Part shown: in pieces, positions 1-9,831 of the stretch
Numbering within the stretch: position 1 is the first letter of the stretch
Layout of the letters: the number at the start of each line of letters is the position of its first letter
Source of the DNA: Leptospiraceae bacterium
Lineage (GTDB): Bacteria > Spirochaetota > Leptospiria > Leptospirales > Leptonemataceae
NCBI GenBank assembly: GCA_002717505.1
Contig: PBEB01000014.1
Span: 1 to 64,000 of the forward strand
Direction: 5' to 3'
DNA length: 64,000 bases
Notes under the pieces: generated by a model
Database searches by the model: none
Told to the model about the DNA's origin: nothing
Seen by the model: the letters and a program-made list of their open reading frames with translations, nothing else
Made by a program: the position numbers and the translations under genes

Positions 1-93
1 CTTATCTCTTATCTCTTATCTCTTATCTCTTATCTCTTATCTCTTATCTCTTATCTCTTATCTCTTATCTCTTATCTCTTATCTCTTATCTCT
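1..93. repeat. CTTATCT heptamer tandem repeat
   Basis: Thirteen perfect head-to-tail copies of the 7-base unit CTTATCT run from position 1 to 91, followed by two bases of a fourteenth. The tract starts at the window edge, so the true array may be longer. It ends about 55 bases beyond the stop codon of the symporter gene. A 7-base unit is not a multiple of three and there is no open gene through it, so it is probably a non-coding, slippage-prone microsatellite. Its function is unknown. Confidence 0.97.
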
Positions 94-148
94 GCGACGG
101 CCGATTATCAAGAGCCGGACCGAATCTCGTAAAAAAATCGAGTCCCAA

Positions 149-1963
149 TCAGAAAAAACGAAAGAAAATGAATGTGGCCAAGCCAAACAGCAAACTTGCA
201 TACAGTCGATCATCACGACATGGCACTCCGCGAGGACGGATACTCATTCGCCAGGCAAAGGGTAACAGCGCAAGTGCGGACGAGGTACAGGCAACATACA
301 ATCGGGAAAAATCCAGCACGGTCACGGCTAACGCGGACACTATGTAAACCAGGACCAGAAACAGTGCGGGGATCAGGGTACTACTTTTCAAAAAGCCCAT
401 GGATAGCCGAGATCGTAAATCCAGTTGCAGATGCCCGCGATAATGCCAGAAGATCGCTGCCAATAGGGTCGCCGAGAACAGAACAGTAGCCATTACACGA
501 TGCAGGAAGTTCAGTCGAAATCCGAGAATATCTGTAATTGTTGCAGGAAGTGCAGGCGCGACTTCATTGTACAGAAACTCCATTCCAAAGGAAAACAGGG
601 GGGCTCCTAGAATGACCGGCACAACAGAAATGCCGCGAACCATGTCTTTCTCTGCGAATAGAATGCCAGCGAAGAAGGCCACCAGGATCCCAGGAGTAAA
701 ATGGGAGCTAAGATTGGACACGATGAGAAAGAAGTTCTCTTTGCCCTCGGGATCGTAACTGTATACGGCCATCAGGATTGAAAGTACCATCAATGTGACG
801 ACAACCAGACGTCCTTGCAGAACCAGCGTGCGATCCGAGGCTTCCGGGTTCACATATTTTTTGTATAGATCTACTGTAGCAAGAGTGGATGCTGAGTTCA
901 TCATCGAATCTATAGTAGAGAGTATTGCGGCGAGCAGACCTGCCATTATTAATCCTATCAGCCCCCAGCCAGCCGGCACCACAGTGGCGAGTAGCTGCGG
1001 GAAGGCATCATCCGGAGCTATATGGCTCAATCCCCGGGATAGAAATAGCTGAGCAGCAGCTACGCCTGTAGCGATGGACATAAAAGGAATCAATAGCTTG
1101 AGGAATCCTCCTGCAAGAACCCCGATGCGAGCTTCCTGGTCGCTCTTGGCGGCCAGAGCACGTTGCACTACGTATTGATTGGTCCCCCAGTAAAAGAAAT
1201 GCAGGAACAACAGGCCGGTGAGCGCTCCGGTCCACGGCAGATCCGGGTGATCCGACGGAAGCATCATTTTCATCCGTGGGTTAGGGGCGCCGGCATCGCG
1301 AAGCATCATCTGATGCCAGCCTCCTACCTCGCTATGCGAAAATGTAAAGTAGGCCAGTATGAGACCTCCGACGATTAAGAGCACGGTCTGCAGTACATCG
1401 GTATAAATCACGGCCTTCAGCCCACCGGCTATTGTGTATAATGCGCTAAAACCAGCGATCAATACCACTCCCAGGGCATAATTCATTTCGATCCCCGCCG
1501 CTCCTAGAAGGTGAACGAAGGATCGAGAACCAATGTAAAAGGCCGCTGTAAGCTGTACCAGAATCAGGATCAGCATGATCGCTGAATATAGCACACCGGC
1601 CCCGGCGCCATATCGACGTTCCAGAAACTGGGAAAGTGTAACCAGACCCATCTTTCGGTACACAGGCAAGAAGAGATAGCAGAGAGCAAAGAGAGCCAGG
1701 ATGGCACCCAGTTCGTAATGAGCCTGGGCAAAGCCTATGGAATACCCGACGCCCAGCATACCCACCATGTGAGCTGCGCTAACATTGGTACCAAAGATGG
1801 ATCCGGCAATGGACCACCATGGTACAGAGCGGCCCGCCAGGAAATAGTCATCCGCCGCTCCTCCAGATTCCGGGCTGGACTCCTTCCAGGCGGCCCACCA
1901 ACCTACAAGCAAAACAAGGAGCAAGGCCACTCCAAAAACAATCAGGTCCAGGGTCTGGATCAC
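149..1963 (-). CDS. Sodium:solute symporter family protein
   Basis: This 604-residue polytopic inner-membrane protein belongs to the sodium:solute symporter (SSS/SLC5) family, which couples Na+ entry to uptake of sugars, amino acids, carboxylates or vitamins. The N-terminal helix is followed by DDYFLAGRSVPWW and a glycine/serine-rich segment (SIAGSIFGTNVSAAHMVG) typical of the first transmembrane repeat. More than ten hydrophobic segments follow, with an STIDSMMNSASTL stretch near residue 350 that matches the conserved Na+-site helix 8 region. The start is GTG at 1963; no good ribosome binding site is visible. It is divergent from the gene at 2063, with about 100 bases between. The substrate cannot be told from the sequence. 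Confidence 0.88.
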   Translation of the reverse strand: MIQTLDLIVFGVALLLVLLVGWWAAWKESSPESGGAADDYFLAGRSVPWWSIAGSIFGTNVSAAHMVGMLGVGYSIGFAQAHYELGAILALFALCYLFLPVYRKMGLVTLSQFLERRYGAGAGVLYSAIMLILILVQLTAAFYIGSRSFVHLLGAAGIEMNYALGVVLIAGFSALYTIAGGLKAVIYTDVLQTVLLIVGGLILAYFTFSHSEVGGWHQMMLRDAGAPNPRMKMMLPSDHPDLPWTGALTGLLFLHFFYWGTNQYVVQRALAAKSDQEARIGVLAGGFLKLLIPFMSIATGVAAAQLFLSRGLSHIAPDDAFPQLLATVVPAGWGLIGLIMAGLLAAILSTIDSMMNSASTLATVDLYKKYVNPEASDRTLVLQGRLVVVTLMVLSILMAVYSYDPEGKENFFLIVSNLSSHFTPGILVAFFAGILFAEKDMVRGISVVPVILGAPLFSFGMEFLYNEVAPALPATITDILGFRLNFLHRVMATVLFSATLLAAIFWHYRGHLQLDLRSRLSMGFLKSSTLIPALFLVLVYIVSALAVTVLDFSRLYVACTSSALALLPFAWRMSIRPRGVPCRDDRLYASLLFGLATFIFFRFF

Positions 1964-2062
1964 AGGCCGAACCCTAAAGTTGAATGAGCCCAGGTCAATC
2001 CATTCCTACGTTCACTATGGGATTTCCTTGCAGATTAGACAATTGTAACATTTACTGTCGGC

Positions 2063-2767
2063 ATGGATTCGGCGGATGGGCAAAAGAGCTACTTTCCAGT
2101 GTTTCTGGACCTGGAAGGATCCCGCGTAGCCTGCCTGGGAGAAGGGGCAGAAATAGAGAATAGAATCCAGCGATTGCTTGGATGCGGAGCTACAGTTTAT
2201 CATGCTATTCTGTCCTCGGAAGGAAGCACACGCATGGAACGTCATCATCCTGGTCCTTCCCCCGATGCTACAGGCCAGGACCCGGATTTTCGCAATCTGT
2301 ACTGGATTCGGGATATGAGGCTGGTTATTGTAGAACCCAATTACCTGGTGAACCAGCAACACTGGTCTGGAGATGAGTTGCTGGAAGCCTGTAATCGAAA
2401 CAATACCTTGCTGTGCGTTCTGGATCGAAAGAAATACTGCAACTACATTTCGCCTGCTGTGCTCGCAAAAGGACCGTTTCAGATCGCCATTTCTTCTTCA
2501 GGCGTTAGTCCTTCCCTTTCCGTTTACATGAAGGAACGAATCAAAGAAGATCTACTCACCGAAGAAATGGCACAAATGGCTTACTTCTTCAAGAAATACA
2601 GACCTGTAGTAAGCGAGAGGATTCATGCACTGGAAGATAGACGCAAGTTCTATATCTCTCTGCTACAGAGTGACCTCGCATCGTATCTTGTGGAGTCGGA
2701 AGAGAAAGCAGTGGAACGAATGAAAACTCTACTGGAAGACTACATCGTTTCCATGAAATCCCGATAG
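2063..2767 (+). CDS. Precorrin-2 dehydrogenase / sirohydrochlorin ferrochelatase-like protein
   Basis: This 234-residue protein resembles the N-terminal module of CysG and yeast Met8p, which oxidises precorrin-2 to sirohydrochlorin with NAD+ and may insert iron, for siroheme or cobalamin. It opens with YFPVFLDLEGSRVACLGEG, matching the family's hydrophobic strand and a GxG dinucleotide loop. The later block (CNYISPAVLAKGPFQIAIS, then SSGVSPSL) matches the family signature of Asp/Cys, Phe/Tyr-Ile-x-Pro-Ala and Ser-x-Gly-x-Ser-Pro. The usual ATDD segment reads VIVEPN here and a longer insert precedes it, so it is a divergent member. There is no methyltransferase domain fused to it and no tetrapyrrole gene beside it, so its pathway is inferred only from family. 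Confidence 0.72.
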   Translation: MDSADGQKSYFPVFLDLEGSRVACLGEGAEIENRIQRLLGCGATVYHAILSSEGSTRMERHHPGPSPDATGQDPDFRNLYWIRDMRLVIVEPNYLVNQQHWSGDELLEACNRNNTLLCVLDRKKYCNYISPAVLAKGPFQIAISSSGVSPSLSVYMKERIKEDLLTEEMAQMAYFFKKYRPVVSERIHALEDRRKFYISLLQSDLASYLVESEEKAVERMKTLLEDYIVSMKSR

Positions 2768-2953
2768 CCCTGGACCCGGGACGCAAAACCGTTAACAGAT
2801 TTTCGCACAGATCCACACAGACAAAAACGTCCGGCTCACATCAAATCTGTGCCTGAGAATGATCCGGCTCTGGCAGGTATTCTTGCTGCCCGTCCAGGAA
2901 AGGCAATTGTCCAGGTGTTGAGACTCGCAGGTACCGATGCTCGGATAAAAAAA

Positions 2954-4129
2954 TCAGGAAATCCAGTGTCTGATTATAAGGATCTGGTATATTCCAGATG
3001 CTGCCACGGACCAGAAGAGCAGGACCGCCCAGACTGGAGTGGTCTGTCGCTGTAGTATTCTACCATTCAAATAGAAACCGCAGATCAGGAGGAGGAAAAA
3101 GGAAACACGGAAAATCCAGTCCATGGGAAGGAAGCTCTTGAGAAAGAGCACGGAAAGCCCTAGCAAAGCTACGAATTGAAAAAAAGCCAGCCAGGTCCGG
3201 GGCTTTTCCAGAGGAAGTCTATATTCATCCCGGCGAATCTGCTCCATCCGCATACTGGCATCCACCGGATAGCTGGATGGTTTTTTCCAGAGGTGCCGAA
3301 AGCTTTGCATTCCAACACCGTTCTTTAGGTCCGTACCGATGTTACGATAGATATCGACAAAGACATGGATATTCGCAAAGAGCGGGTTATAGGATTTCAA
3401 ACGCTTCACTGTTCCGAATACCGGTTCCTCTGTCTCCTGGCGAAACGTTCCAAAGATCCGGTCCCATAGTATAAACATACCTCCATAATTCTTATCGATG
3501 TACGGATCATTGACGGCATGGTGAACTCGATGATGGGACGGAGTGACAAAAACGAAAGAAAAAGAATCCGGAATGGAATCATCAGAAATAAACTTTGTAT
3601 GTACCCAGAATTGATAGAGTCGATTCAATGCATCCACAGTTAAAAAGACAACCCAGGGAAGACCGAGCACGGCCAGAGGCAAATAGAAGAGACAGGTTAT
3701 CGCATTTCGCAAAGCAGATTGTCGCAGAGCAACGCTAAGATTGTATTCTTCACTGGAATGGTGAACTACATGCGAAGCCCACAAGATGTTGATCTCATGC
3801 GAGATCCTGTGGGACCAGTAGAACAGGAAATCCAGAATCACAAAGGCCAGAAGCCAGGACAGAGAGCTTAGTAATCCGGTCCAGGGAGCAGAGAAGTCGA
3901 GAAAATAGCCTTCGAGGCTGGCCAGGGATGTATGCTTCTGTACAAATACATAAAGAGCATAAATACCCAGCAGAACGAAAGCATCGGACAATCGACTGAT
4001 CATTCCCAGGCTCATATCTGTGATGCTATCGGACAGATAGTAATAGGATTTGCGCTGCCACCTCGAATACAGCAGCTCAATTCCGATGAGAACAATAAAT
4101 ACCGGAATCAGGGCCTCAATGATCTGCAT
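2954..4129 (-). CDS. Sterol desaturase / fatty acid hydroxylase superfamily protein (paralogue 1)
   Basis: This is a 391-residue membrane protein of the di-iron fatty-acid-hydroxylase superfamily. The histidine motifs are HRISHE (107-112), HVVHH (120-124) and HHRVHH (199-204), which together bind two irons for O2-dependent hydroxylation or desaturation of lipids. Hydrophobic segments lie at about 5-20, 45-65, 85-105 and 145-170, and more follow in the C-terminal third. The EEPVFGTV and KSYNP segments downstream of the motifs are also found in the paralogue at 35142-36497. The paralogy suggests two related oxygenases acting on different lipids. ATG at 4129 is used; no strong Shine-Dalgarno is visible. 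The substrate (sterol, fatty acid or ether lipid) is unknown. Confidence 0.88.
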   Translation of the reverse strand: MQIIEALIPVFIVLIGIELLYSRWQRKSYYYLSDSITDMSLGMISRLSDAFVLLGIYALYVFVQKHTSLASLEGYFLDFSAPWTGLLSSLSWLLAFVILDFLFYWSHRISHEINILWASHVVHHSSEEYNLSVALRQSALRNAITCLFYLPLAVLGLPWVVFLTVDALNRLYQFWVHTKFISDDSIPDSFSFVFVTPSHHRVHHAVNDPYIDKNYGGMFILWDRIFGTFRQETEEPVFGTVKRLKSYNPLFANIHVFVDIYRNIGTDLKNGVGMQSFRHLWKKPSSYPVDASMRMEQIRRDEYRLPLEKPRTWLAFFQFVALLGLSVLFLKSFLPMDWIFRVSFFLLLICGFYLNGRILQRQTTPVWAVLLFWSVAASGIYQILIIRHWIS

Positions 4130-4368
4130 GATGAAAATGCTGAAGTAGCCTAGAAAGGATGCAAGTTAAAAACTGACGCCCTGTCACACTTTCTTTCCGA
4201 GAGCCTGCAGCGAATAATTCGAGTGTTCGAGTATTCTCAGGACCGGAAGCAATGAGGAGGCTGAAAGGGGCGAAGGATACCGCTTCTGACCGCGCCCCGG
4301 CGGATGGACAGGGCCGGTGCGGAATCAATAAGCCAGGAAGACAGGAATGCAAGATGCGAGAATCGACT

Positions 4369-6636
4369 CTACTCCCGGGGGCGTCGAATCCGTTCGCGGA
4401 ATGCCTGACCGGCGATGGGAAATTCAGCGATGGGGCCCCAGAAGAGAAAACCGCTGGAACCACCGTCCAGACTTCCTTCCATTTGCTGAACCATATAGTC
4501 AAAACCGTAGCCCCAGATGTGATTCATCATCGGAAAGGCCTGTAACCATGGACGAACAGAAAACAGCCCCCGAGATAGACGAATCGGTCTTTCTGTGCCC
4601 AGTTCCAGCAAGCGATGCACACGTTCGGAACGAGGATACATATTAAGATAATGGGTGCCAAAGTGGGATGAGTAATGCATGGGCGAAACAAAGTCCACCG
4701 AGGAACCCATTTCCAGAACATCCTGGCCGATCACCGCCCCGGCGCGATAGATACCATTGTAGCCAAAGATATCTATACTGATAGGAGCGTTTAGACTGAA
4801 TCGCGCCCTTCGCAGGAAGGATTCAATTGCTTCAGTACGATAGGCGCCGGGAGGGGCATGCGAAAAGCGGCACTGATATATGGGACCATCGGATGGAAAC
4901 CGGATGTAATCGAACTGCACTTCATCGAATCCGAGATCGAGGACTTCTCTTGCAACATCCAGGTTGTAAGATTGCACCTCCTCAGAAAATGGATCCACCC
5001 ATTGCTCATCCCCTTCCACTTCCCAGGGAGCGCCGGAATATCGGTTCTTGATCGCATTGCGATGCCCTTTGTAGCGAAACATCCGCAAATCCTTGAACAC
5101 AACCTGCCTTGCAATTGTATAGATCCCGCGATCCTTTAACTTGCTGAGAAGAGCCCGGACAGGAACGATTTCCCTGGAATTATTCATTTCCCGGGCCATG
5201 TCCAGATTGCTACCGTACAGTAAGCGTCCGAAATCATCCTTCACATCGATGACCACAGCGTTAAAACCGTAACGTTCAATCAGCCCAAAGACCATTGCTT
5301 GTTTAAGACGTGCTGAAGTGGGTGAGACATAGAAAGCGCTAAGTATTTCCGGTCTCTGGACCTCCGTTTCTGGAGCTGGACGGGCAGATACAATCGGTCC
5401 GTTGTGCAGCAGGTAGGAGCCATACACGAAGGCTTCGAAAGGTTCCGCCTTCGTCTGCTGTTGCGAGGATGTGGGGCTCACCTGACCTTTTTTAGAGGGA
5501 TTTGATGGATCAGTCTTTCCTGGGCTTTTTCCGGACAGGCGAATCAATGAACCGGAGTGGAGACTAAAGTAGTAGATTCCTTCGGTACTGGATAGGGCGC
5601 ATCCTTTCGGATTGCAGTCCAGGGCCTCCGCCGTTGCATCGGTGGCAGCACCGGGAATGGAACGGTAGGAAAAGCCTGAACTCCCGGCCTCGGTGGAAGC
5701 CACAGCAATTCCAGGTTCAAACAGAGTGGCCGCAATCAAACGCTGGCTCTCCGGAAGCCAGCGAAGATCCAGGATATGCTCATAAAAAGTGACCCCTGGC
5801 TCATGCAATAAGCCGGGTAGACCAGCATTGAAGTCCCGGATCCGTACGGAGTAACTTTCCGAGTCCAGGTCTCCCTTCAGGGTCAGGCGCTTCACACCGT
5901 TGTATGCTGTACCGAGGAAAATCTCCTCGATCCTGTTCCTGGAATCGACACTTGCAGCAATCGATGCGAAGATGTTTCTGGATTTCAAACTGGAAAGGCC
6001 CCGAAATTCCAGGGCACGAAAGCTATGGCCTCCATCTGTGGAAATCAGTATGTCCTGGATATTAACTGCCAGAATCACATCTGCATTTCGCGGATGCTGC
6101 CAGATACCCACAATGTCTCTATAGAGCGGAGGATCACAGCCCGCTTCTTTTTTTCCTACAAAGCGCATGGGCTGTGACTGCGGCCTGCGATAGGTCTTGC
6201 CTCCATCATCGGAGATTAGCAATCCTGCGTTGCGAAAAGAGACGAAAAGCCTGCGAAAGGATTCACTGCTTGAGTCGGCACTTTGCGATGTTGCGGAATC
6301 GGAATCGACCTGTTTAACCGGCAAGTATCGCACAAAGACAGGGTAACTTCTGCGAGCCCAGTAATCTCTAGCATCAAAACCCTGGCAGTCCACTGGTGAT
6401 TGCTCCAACCAGGAAGTATACTCGAGAATTCTGGATCTGGCGGGAGCCAGCAGGGAGCTGGACACTCGACTCACATCAGCGCTGTTCGAATCCTCCTCCC
6501 ATTGAAGAACCAGATCCTTCTCGGGAGGGATTTCCGAATCAATTGAGGTATCCGAGTCCGGGACTCGAATAGCGCCAGTACTGCATTGCGCTAGCAGCAA
6601 GAGCGATAACCATGGAGCGTAGCTTGAGGCTTTCAT
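4369..6636 (-). CDS. Lipoprotein with beta-propeller-like N-half and DUF4015-type putative glycoside hydrolase C-half
   Basis: The 755-residue product starts with a lipoprotein signal (LLLLAQC, lipidated Cys18), so it is membrane-anchored outside the cytoplasm. Residues about 120-400 contain repeated SxDxGxxxR/F blocks (ISDDGGKTYR, ISTDGGHSF) typical of BNR/sortilin-like propeller blades. From about residue 440 the sequence matches DUF4015 putative glycosyl hydrolases: FYVSPTSAR, then NAVVIDVKDDFG, a DEVQFDYIRFP segment and a late DFVSPMHY motif, a TIM-barrel pattern with acidic residues at strand ends. A role in cleaving or binding envelope polysaccharide is inference. It lies 51 bases downstream of the XPB helicase on the same strand and may be cotranscribed with it. 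Confidence 0.75.
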   Translation of the reverse strand: MKASSYAPWLSLLLLAQCSTGAIRVPDSDTSIDSEIPPEKDLVLQWEEDSNSADVSRVSSSLLAPARSRILEYTSWLEQSPVDCQGFDARDYWARRSYPVFVRYLPVKQVDSDSATSQSADSSSESFRRLFVSFRNAGLLISDDGGKTYRRPQSQPMRFVGKKEAGCDPPLYRDIVGIWQHPRNADVILAVNIQDILISTDGGHSFRALEFRGLSSLKSRNIFASIAASVDSRNRIEEIFLGTAYNGVKRLTLKGDLDSESYSVRIRDFNAGLPGLLHEPGVTFYEHILDLRWLPESQRLIAATLFEPGIAVASTEAGSSGFSYRSIPGAATDATAEALDCNPKGCALSSTEGIYYFSLHSGSLIRLSGKSPGKTDPSNPSKKGQVSPTSSQQQTKAEPFEAFVYGSYLLHNGPIVSARPAPETEVQRPEILSAFYVSPTSARLKQAMVFGLIERYGFNAVVIDVKDDFGRLLYGSNLDMAREMNNSREIVPVRALLSKLKDRGIYTIARQVVFKDLRMFRYKGHRNAIKNRYSGAPWEVEGDEQWVDPFSEEVQSYNLDVAREVLDLGFDEVQFDYIRFPSDGPIYQCRFSHAPPGAYRTEAIESFLRRARFSLNAPISIDIFGYNGIYRAGAVIGQDVLEMGSSVDFVSPMHYSSHFGTHYLNMYPRSERVHRLLELGTERPIRLSRGLFSVRPWLQAFPMMNHIWGYGFDYMVQQMEGSLDGGSSGFLFWGPIAEFPIAGQAFRERIRRPRE

Positions 6637-6687
6637 TCAGAAAGAAGTAATCCAGACCAATCGGTTGATGTAACTCTGTTGTCCGGA

Positions 6688-8403
6688 CTATTTCTGGAGA
6701 ATCGTTTCCCGGGCTCGGCCGCTCATTTCTTTGAACTGCTCAAAGGTATAGATCTGATATTCGTAACCTTGCTCGGTGAGGAAGAGCTGTCGGTTCTGTC
6801 CGAAACGCTCTTCTGTAGTATCCCGACTGACTACGGAATAAAAGAAAGCCATATTCTGATCTTCTTTAGGTCGAAGTACTCGGCCGAGACGCTGCGCCTC
6901 TTCCTGCCGAGATCCAAAGGTTCCACTGACCTGGATAGCTACACTGGCATCGGGAAGGTCGATGGAGAAATTCGCCACTCTGGATACGATGAGGCAGGTA
7001 ATTTCACCGTTCCTGAATGCGGAGTAAAGCCTCTCCCTTTCCAGCAATGGAGTCTTTCCTGTAATAATCGGGAAATCGAAATGCTTGGATATCTCTTCTA
7101 GTTGATTCAAATATTGGCCAATGATCAGCACATTGTTTCGGCCATGTTCTTCCAGTACCCTTTCAATGACATCGAGCTTCCCTGGGTTTTCGGAGGCCAG
7201 TCTGTATTTTTCCCGGTCATCGGATAAGGAATACTTCATGCGAAGCTCTTCATCCATATCCACGCGAATCTCAATACATTTGGCATTGGCAATCCAGGAT
7301 TGCTTTTCCAGTTCTTTCCAGGGCACATCGTATTTCTTGGGCCCAATCAAGGAAAACACATCTTCTTCAAGACCATCTTCTCGAACCAATGTAGCGGTAA
7401 GACCCAGTCTTCGCTTCGCCTGAAGTTCCGATGTCATACGAAATACGGGAGCAGGAAGCAAATGCACCTCATCATATACAATCAGTCCCCAGTTGTTGGC
7501 GCTGAACAGATTGAAGTGAGTAAATTCACCACCTTTCTTTTTTCGATGCGTAATGATGTTGTAAGTAGCAATCGTAATTGGCTTAATCTCTTTCTTTTCG
7601 CCGCTGTATTCGCCAATGTCTTCTTCTGGAATTGTAGTCTTGTCCAGAATCTCATTCTTCCACTGGCGGATGGAAAGAGTGTTCGTAACCAGAATCAGCG
7701 TCTGAGCGCCTACGATTTGCATCACACCAATTCCAACGATGGTTTTACCGGCGCCGCAGGGAAGCACGATAACCCCTGAGCCACCTTCCCGGGAGCCACC
7801 AGCATGAAACACTTCTACTGACTGACGCTGATAGTCCCGCATGGTAAAATCGCGACCGGATAGAGTGGTGGGTCTGAGATTGAAGCTGTATGCAACGCCT
7901 TCATCATAGCCCGCCAGATCCTGAACCGGATAACCAATTCGAATCAATGCCTGTTTGATGTGACCACGGTAATCTTTGTTTACCAGGATCCTGCCGTCTT
8001 CCACCTCTTCGATATAAGGCTGCACATTTCTGTGATGAGCAATTTCGTTCAAGAAAGGTTTTTCATCGGATGCGATATACAGAGATCCATCATCTTCTCG
8101 CACAAGACGAACCTTGCCATATCGTGAAATTTGCTCTTTGATTTCGTTTTCGATGTTCTTCGGAACGGGATACTTCGAATACTCGCTTAGTGCTGCAATG
8201 ATTTCGTCCGCCGACATCTTGCTGGAAGCTGCATTCCATAGTGAAAGTGGAGTAATGCGGTAGGTATGAATGTGCTCGGGGCTCTTTTCCAGCTCGGCGA
8301 ATCGGCTGACCTGGCTTCTGCACTCTTCAAACTTCTCATTGTCTACCTGGAGAAGCATGGTGCGATCTGATTGTACGATTAATGGATTGGATATATCCGG
8401 CAT
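6688..8403 (-). CDS. Bacterial XPB-type DNA helicase (superfamily 2)
   Basis: This is a cytoplasmic 3'-5' DNA helicase of the XPB/Ssl2 family, a repair and transcription-linked translocase found in archaea, eukaryotes and some bacteria including mycobacteria and spirochaetes. In the 571-residue product the N-terminal 180 residues match the XPB damage-recognition region. Walker A is PCGAGKT (215-221), the DEVH box is at 311-314, and LTATLVRED (335-343) carries the XPB-specific RED motif. The second RecA domain includes IIGQYLNQLEEI and ends with QRLGRVLRP (motif VI). I chose ATG at 8403 because GAGG precedes it by six bases; the reading frame stays open upstream to a TTG at 8415. It is followed 51 bases later by the glycosidase-like lipoprotein. 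Confidence 0.93.
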   Translation of the reverse strand: MPDISNPLIVQSDRTMLLQVDNEKFEECRSQVSRFAELEKSPEHIHTYRITPLSLWNAASSKMSADEIIAALSEYSKYPVPKNIENEIKEQISRYGKVRLVREDDGSLYIASDEKPFLNEIAHHRNVQPYIEEVEDGRILVNKDYRGHIKQALIRIGYPVQDLAGYDEGVAYSFNLRPTTLSGRDFTMRDYQRQSVEVFHAGGSREGGSGVIVLPCGAGKTIVGIGVMQIVGAQTLILVTNTLSIRQWKNEILDKTTIPEEDIGEYSGEKKEIKPITIATYNIITHRKKKGGEFTHFNLFSANNWGLIVYDEVHLLPAPVFRMTSELQAKRRLGLTATLVREDGLEEDVFSLIGPKKYDVPWKELEKQSWIANAKCIEIRVDMDEELRMKYSLSDDREKYRLASENPGKLDVIERVLEEHGRNNVLIIGQYLNQLEEISKHFDFPIITGKTPLLERERLYSAFRNGEITCLIVSRVANFSIDLPDASVAIQVSGTFGSRQEEAQRLGRVLRPKEDQNMAFFYSVVSRDTTEERFGQNRQLFLTEQGYEYQIYTFEQFKEMSGRARETILQK

Positions 8404-8824
8404 AGAGGACCTCAAACCCTATGGCGCAAGGACACCCCAGATGTCAAGGGTTTCCGACCAGTATGCTGCAGTTTTCCCCGATCAGGAATTTCCTGCTGTC
8501 CCGGCGCCTGATTTCGCTCCAGTTTACGAGATTTCGCAGCGCCCGGCCATGGCCTTGAAAAACATGCGAAGTCCCACTCAAGCGTCTTACCTTAAATCTA
8601 ATGCTCAGGCTGGACCTCCGCATCCACAGTTTTTTAGCGCAGAAAAAAAATGGAAAGCGAGGATTATAGAAAAAAGGTCGACGATTTAAGTCTCAATTAT
8701 TAGGGACTCCGCCAAATAAAATGAGCCTCAGGACCCCGACGTCAAGCCTCCTCTTTCAGGATGATCCTCCCTGGAAAAATAGTGTTGAAGCTGATTGCAT
8801 CCGGGACACTCATTGCTCACTGAC
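8404..8824. other. Gene-free spacer between divergent genes
   Basis: This 421-base spacer separates the XPB start from the methyltransferase start. It must hold promoters for both directions, but I see no clear -35/-10 pair. An A-rich run lies at about 8640-8675. A plus-strand reading frame crosses part of it (8270-8689) but is antisense to XPB for a third of its length and shows no domain or ribosome binding site, so I do not call a gene. Confidence 0.6.
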
Positions 8825-9577
8825 ATGAGCGAATTCAAGGATCACTTTTCCCAACAGGCCTCAGAGTATGCGCAGTTTCGCCCCCATTACCCTCAGAAGT
8901 TGTTCGAGGAAATCGCAGCATTATGCAACAACAAGGATGCGCTGGATATTGGCACGGGCAATGGTCAATGTGCCATCAGCCTGGCGGCCTATTTTCAGAA
9001 TATAACTGCAATCGATCCCAGTGAACGACAAATTGAGCAGGCGATGATTCATCCTTCTGTAACCTACCGAGTTGCACAGGCGGAGCAAACCGGATGCGAA
9101 GATGAGTCCATGGATCTCATTACCGCGGCTCAGGCATTGCACTGGTTTGATCATCAGCGATTCTTTTCAGAGGTTTTTCGCGTTCTTCGACCTGGAGGGC
9201 TCTTCGTCGCATGGGGTTATGGTCACCATTTCGTAGATGGTTGTCAGGATATTCTGGAGCACTATTATCATGAAGTTGTTGGACCTTACTGGCCTCCGGA
9301 ACGCGAAAGCATAGAAGCGCGTTATTCCGACATTGAACAACCCGATTGGCTACAAGCTGTGGCCGAGCCAAAAGTAGAGATGGAAGCAGACTGGAATCGA
9401 AATCAATTGCTGGGGTACATTTCCACCTGGTCGGCGGCGCAGAAGTATATGGAGAAAAACGGAAAGGATCCCCTTCCCTTACTCGAATCTGCACTGAGCG
9501 ATTGCTGGGCCAGTCCAGAAGAAGTTCGCCGGGTCCGATGGCCTTTCTTTTTTGTTATTGGGAGAAAACCTGCCTGA
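8825..9577 (+). CDS. Class I SAM-dependent methyltransferase
   Basis: The 250-residue cytoplasmic methyltransferase has motif I ALDIGTGNGQC near residues 38-48, motif II acidic residue in TAIDPS, a DLITAAQALHWF segment and FRVLRPGGLFVAWG (motif post III). The N-terminal DHFSQQASEYAQFRPHYP pattern is that of the methyltransferase type-11 / trans-aconitate-like subgroup. The substrate is unknown. The frame also has a TTG start at 8795, but ATG at 8825 gives the conserved N-terminus. No tight operon partner is present; the patatin-like gene follows after 254 bases. Confidence 0.85.
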   Translation: MSEFKDHFSQQASEYAQFRPHYPQKLFEEIAALCNNKDALDIGTGNGQCAISLAAYFQNITAIDPSERQIEQAMIHPSVTYRVAQAEQTGCEDESMDLITAAQALHWFDHQRFFSEVFRVLRPGGLFVAWGYGHHFVDGCQDILEHYYHEVVGPYWPPERESIEARYSDIEQPDWLQAVAEPKVEMEADWNRNQLLGYISTWSAAQKYMEKNGKDPLPLLESALSDCWASPEEVRRVRWPFFFVIGRKPA

Positions 9578-9831
9578 GGGCTTGCAATGGTCACTGTTGC
9601 TTTTCTTCGGGTCATCGGAACATCCAGCTGGCAGATGGCTAAACACTCTTCCCGATAGCCAGGCTACGATTCTCAACGCCAGTTGATCCGTGGGCCTATT
9701 CTTTTACTAGCAGGCTTCCACTGGAGATTTCGCAGATCATCGAGCACACAGATTGGCCCCCGGAAACAGCACCAATCTCAGTAACAGATTTTTTGCAACC
9801 CTGTGGAGCTACTTCGTTCTCATCCAATAAG

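Noticed and set aside
1-93. CRISPR-like repeat
   Set aside because: Units are 7 bases with no spacers, so it is a simple tandem repeat.
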